This document shows positions 4,311 through 6,808 of a stretch of 6,808 nt of DNA, one piece after another. Every line of letters begins with the position of its first letter. Within the stretch, counting starts at the first letter, position 1. Origin of the DNA: Aliarcobacter butzleri (lineage in GTDB: Bacteria > Campylobacterota > Campylobacteria > Campylobacterales > Arcobacteraceae); contig JAAYJJ010000090.1 in assembly GCA_012522985.1 (NCBI GenBank), positions 1 through 6,808 on the forward strand, written 5' to 3'. The translations under genes and the position numbers were made by a program. The notes beneath the pieces are model-generated. The model was not told where the DNA came from. It worked only from the letters and a program-made list of their open reading frames with translations, and did not search any database.

Positions 4311-6808
4311 GTGGAAAAATTACAAAATAAAGATCAAATAACTATAACAAAAGAAGAATACGAACATTATTTACAACTTTTACAAAAAGAAAAAGAACTT
4401 TTTATTGAGCTAAAGAAAATAAAACAAAAAGCTCAAGATCAAATTTTGTTTATGCAAACATTGATAGATACTATTCCTGTTCCTATCTTTTACAAAGATG
4501 AAAAAAGTAAATTTTTAGGATTTAACAAAGAGTATGAAAAGGTTTTTGCTACAAAAAGAGAAGATCTTATAGGTAAAAGAGTTTTGGATTTGGAGTATTT
4601 ATCCCTAGAAGATAGAGCAATCTATCAAGCTGAAGATGAGAGTGTAATAGCCTCTTCATCAACTATCAAAAGAGATCAACTTATGCCCTATTCTGATGGT
4701 AAATTGCACGATACTATATATTATGTATCTGGATTTAAAAAAGCTGATGGCTCTATAGGTGGGCTTATAGGTGTTTTTATTGATGTAACAGAGATAAATG
4801 AAGCCAAAAAAAAAGCTGAAGATCTAAACAGAGCAAAGAGTAGATTTTTGGCAAATATGAGCCATGAGATAAGAACACCACTAAATGGTATAATAGGTTT
4901 AAATACTCTTTTATTAGATACCAATCTAAGTGAGCAACAAAAAGATTATGTTAAAAAATCTCTTCAATCCTCAAAAGCTTTACTTAATGTTATAAATGAT
5001 ATATTAGATTACTCCAAAATAGAAGCTAGAAAACTAGAGCTGAGTATTCATGAGTTTTCTTTAGAAGAGCTCCTTAGAACAACTGTTGATTTATTTGAAC
5101 ATAGTGCTTTGAAAAAAGGTTTAGAGTTACATATTGATTATGATTTTAAGATATCAAAACAACTAATAGGTGATTCTCTTAGAATTTCTCAAATCCTAAA
5201 TAACTTAATAGGAAATGCTATTAAATTTACAGAGCATGGTGATATAACTATAATAGCATCTATACAAAAACAAGAAGATAACCTTTTATATATCAAAATA
5301 GATATCAAAGATACTGGTATAGGTTTGGATGAAGAAGATTTAAGTAAACTATTTAAATCTTTTACACAAACTGATACTTCAAATGTTAGAAAATATGGTG
5401 GAACTGGTTTAGGTTTGGTAATATCCAAACAACTTGTGGAGCTTATGAAAGGAGAGATATCAGTTAGTAGCCAAAAAGGGCTTGGTAGTATATTTAGCTT
5501 TGTTTTACCACTTGAAATGGTAGTTGAAAATAGTAGCTGTTCTATAAAGTATAATAGTTTTTTAGATAATAGCTTTTTAGTGGTTGATGATAATGAAATA
5601 GAGCTTAAAATCATAAAACAGATACTAAACTCTTGGAATATAAAGCCTTTAACTTGTAATAATGGCAAAAATGCTATAGATATCATATTATCAACAAAAA
5701 TTGACTATTTACTCCTTGATTGGAAAATGCCAATTATTGATGGAATAGATGTGTTAAAAGCTATAAATAGTAGTAATTTACCATTTAAACCCAAAGTTGT
5801 AATGATAACAAGTGCTTTGTTAAAAGAACAACTATCACAAGAACTATCAAAACATCAAATTAAGATTGAAACTATTTTAAATAAACCTATTACTCAATCT
5901 ACTCTTTTTGAAGCTCTTTTTAGTAAAGACAATGTATCTAAAATACAAAATGAGACTTTACAACAAAAAATAACCTTCCAAGGATATATACTTTTAGCAG
6001 AGGATAATGAAATTAATCAACTTGTAGCAAAAGATATGCTAAATCATATGGGTATCAAAGTAGATATAGCAAACAACGGCGAAGAAGCTGTATCTATGGC
6101 AAAAGAAAATAGTTATGATTTGATTTTTATGGATTTACAAATGCCTATAATGGATGGTTTTAGTGCATCTAAAGAGATAAGAAAGTTTGATACACAAATA
6201 CCTATTATAGCTTTTAGTGCTGCTGTTATGCAACAAGACAAAGAGCTAACACTAGGTGCTGGTATGAACTCACATATCGCAAAACCTATAAATATACTAG
6301 AACTTCAAGAAGTATTAACTACATATCTAAAAGTTATAAAAACAGATATCAAAAATCAAAACTCTTCTAAAGTTAGTATGAAACCTATATTTAATATAGA
6401 TTTTTCTAGACTTGAGGAACTCTATTCAACACAAGATGATATTTTAAATATACTCAAAAGTTTTGCAAGAACTCAAAAAAATTTTTGCCAATCACTTCCA
6501 AATACCACAATAGATCATAACTTTAAAACATCTCTACACTCTCTAAAAGGAGTTAGTGGCAATATTGGAGCAAAACAGGTACATAATCTTTGTATAGAGA
6601 TAGAAAAACGACTCTTTTTAAATAAACCATTAAAATCACTTATAAATGAGCTTTATGATATATTATCAAATCTTATTAAAGATATAGAAGAGTATTCACT
6701 TAATCATAAAGAAGAGTTAGCTACTATCTCTTCAAAAGATAAAATAATAGATATTTTAAAAGATTTAAATACAAAAATAACAAAAAATGATTTTATTAAC
6801 TCTAGCTA
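4311..6808 (+). CDS. Soluble PAS hybrid histidine kinase, REC-REC-Hpt (3' end beyond window)
   Basis: 832 codons are visible without a stop. In order: a charged coiled-coil N-terminus (about 15-48), a PAS sensor (about 48-162, [19 protein letters not shown]), a HisKA dimerisation domain with H-box [15 protein letters not shown] and His185, and a HATPase with N-box Asn302 (LIGNAIKFT), DTGIGL at 334-339 and GGTGLGLV at 363-370. REC1 has Asp426/427, phospho-acceptor Asp470 and Lys525. REC2 has Glu564/Asp565, Asp608 and Lys658. An Hpt domain follows with His743 in [12 protein letters not shown]. All relay residues are intact, so phosphate can pass His-Asp-His to an external regulator not seen here. 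There is no signal peptide or membrane segment, so the signal is cytoplasmic. The start is GTG with TGGA seven bases upstream; an overlapping out-of-frame ATG (ATGTG) stops after 10 codons. The sensed ligand is unknown. Confidence 0.93.
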   Translation, partial: MEKLQNKDQITITKEEYEHYLQLLQKEKELFIELKKIKQKAQDQILFMQTLIDTIPVPIFYKDEKSKFLGFNKEYEKVFATKREDLIGKRVLDLEYLSLEDRAIYQAEDESVIASSSTIKRDQLMPYSDGKLHDTIYYVSGFKKADGSIGGLIGVFIDVTEINEAKKKAEDLNRAKSRFLANMSHEIRTPLNGIIGLNTLLLDTNLSEQQKDYVKKSLQSSKALLNVINDILDYSKIEARKLELSIHEFSLEELLRTTVDLFEHSALKKGLELHIDYDFKISKQLIGDSLRISQILNNLIGNAIKFTEHGDITIIASIQKQEDNLLYIKIDIKDTGIGLDEEDLSKLFKSFTQTDTSNVRKYGGTGLGLVISKQLVELMKGEISVSSQKGLGSIFSFVLPLEMVVENSSCSIKYNSFLDNSFLVVDDNEIELKIIKQILNSWNIKPLTCNNGKNAIDIILSTKIDYLLLDWKMPIIDGIDVLKAINSSNLPFKPKVVMITSALLKEQLSQELSKHQIKIETILNKPITQSTLFEALFSKDNVSKIQNETLQQKITFQGYILLAEDNEINQLVAKDMLNHMGIKVDIANNGEEAVSMAKENSYDLIFMDLQMPIMDGFSASKEIRKFDTQIPIIAFSAAVMQQDKELTLGAGMNSHIAKPINILELQEVLTTYLKVIKTDIKNQNSSKVSMKPIFNIDFSRLEELYSTQDDILNILKSFARTQKNFCQSLPNTTIDHNFKTSLHSLKGVSGNIGAKQVHNLCIEIEKRLFLNKPLKSLINELYDILSNLIKDIEEYSLNHKEELATISSKDKIIDILKDLNTKITKNDFINSS

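Noticed and set aside
4309..4341. Ten-codon leader peptide from the ATG that overlaps the kinase's GTG start (ATGTG).
   Set aside because: No feature of the peptide or downstream structure suggests attenuation; the overlap is probably chance in an AT-rich region, although it could slightly lower initiation at GTG.
4721..5686. Minus-strand open frames of 67 and 165 codons inside the hybrid kinase.
   Set aside because: They lie opposite conserved HisKA, HATPase and receiver coding sequence, and their Ser/Leu/Ile-rich composition is typical of antisense shadows.
1..6808. CRISPR array, insertion sequence or replication origin.
   Set aside because: No regularly spaced direct repeats, transposase frame or terminal inverted repeats, and no cluster of DnaA boxes were seen.

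Overview
The window is AT-rich, with compact genes, short divergent intergenic promoters, TTG and GTG start codons and poorly conserved -35 boxes. Together with the protein families present (a YkgJ-type cysteine-cluster protein next to a TrmN6-like methyltransferase, a MnmA-like PP-loop protein, and a soluble PAS hybrid kinase), this suggests a Campylobacterota chromosome of the Arcobacter/Sulfurimonas type. That placement is inferred from composition and protein character, not from a marker gene.

Layout. At 1-1006, on the minus strand, a TrmN6-like tRNA adenine methyltransferase is followed by a coupled YkgJ-family gene that runs off the left edge. The two overlap at TTGA, and both start with TTG. 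At 1064-2041, on the plus strand and divergent from them, lies a MnmA-like PP-loop enzyme with three cysteines suited to a sulfur-transfer or Fe-S chemistry. A CAT-anticodon tRNA (probably elongator Met) follows at 2127-2203, with CCA encoded. At 2819-3430, on the minus strand, is a ClpP-fold serine peptidase with an intact Ser-His-Asp triad, divergent from a YiiM-like MOSC protein at 3527-4231. From 4311 to the right edge runs a soluble hybrid histidine kinase (PAS, HisKA, HATPase, REC, REC, Hpt) with every phosphorelay residue present.

The most interesting part is the apparently gene-free stretch between the tRNA and the ClpP-like gene. On the minus strand it holds a perfect consensus sigma-70 promoter (TTGACA, 17 bp, TATAAT) that drives an RNA of about 93 nt ending at a strong intrinsic terminator. 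Directly downstream on the same strand is a 20-codon ORF with a good Shine-Dalgarno that encodes a very hydrophobic peptide, MLLKIAILLLIMLVFATKLY, similar in size and character to Ibs-type toxins. The small RNA carries two segments, of 11 and 8 nt, perfectly complementary to the ORF's start codon and to the sequence just upstream of its Shine-Dalgarno, in correct antiparallel order. The peptide mRNA can also pair its leader with its 3' part in an ordered series of short helices that bury the ribosome-binding site. This looks like a compact type I toxin-antitoxin locus in an unusual same-strand tandem arrangement, with the RNA antitoxin upstream of the toxin. It is the best candidate here for an undescribed system. 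All pairings were found by eye and have not been energy-folded.
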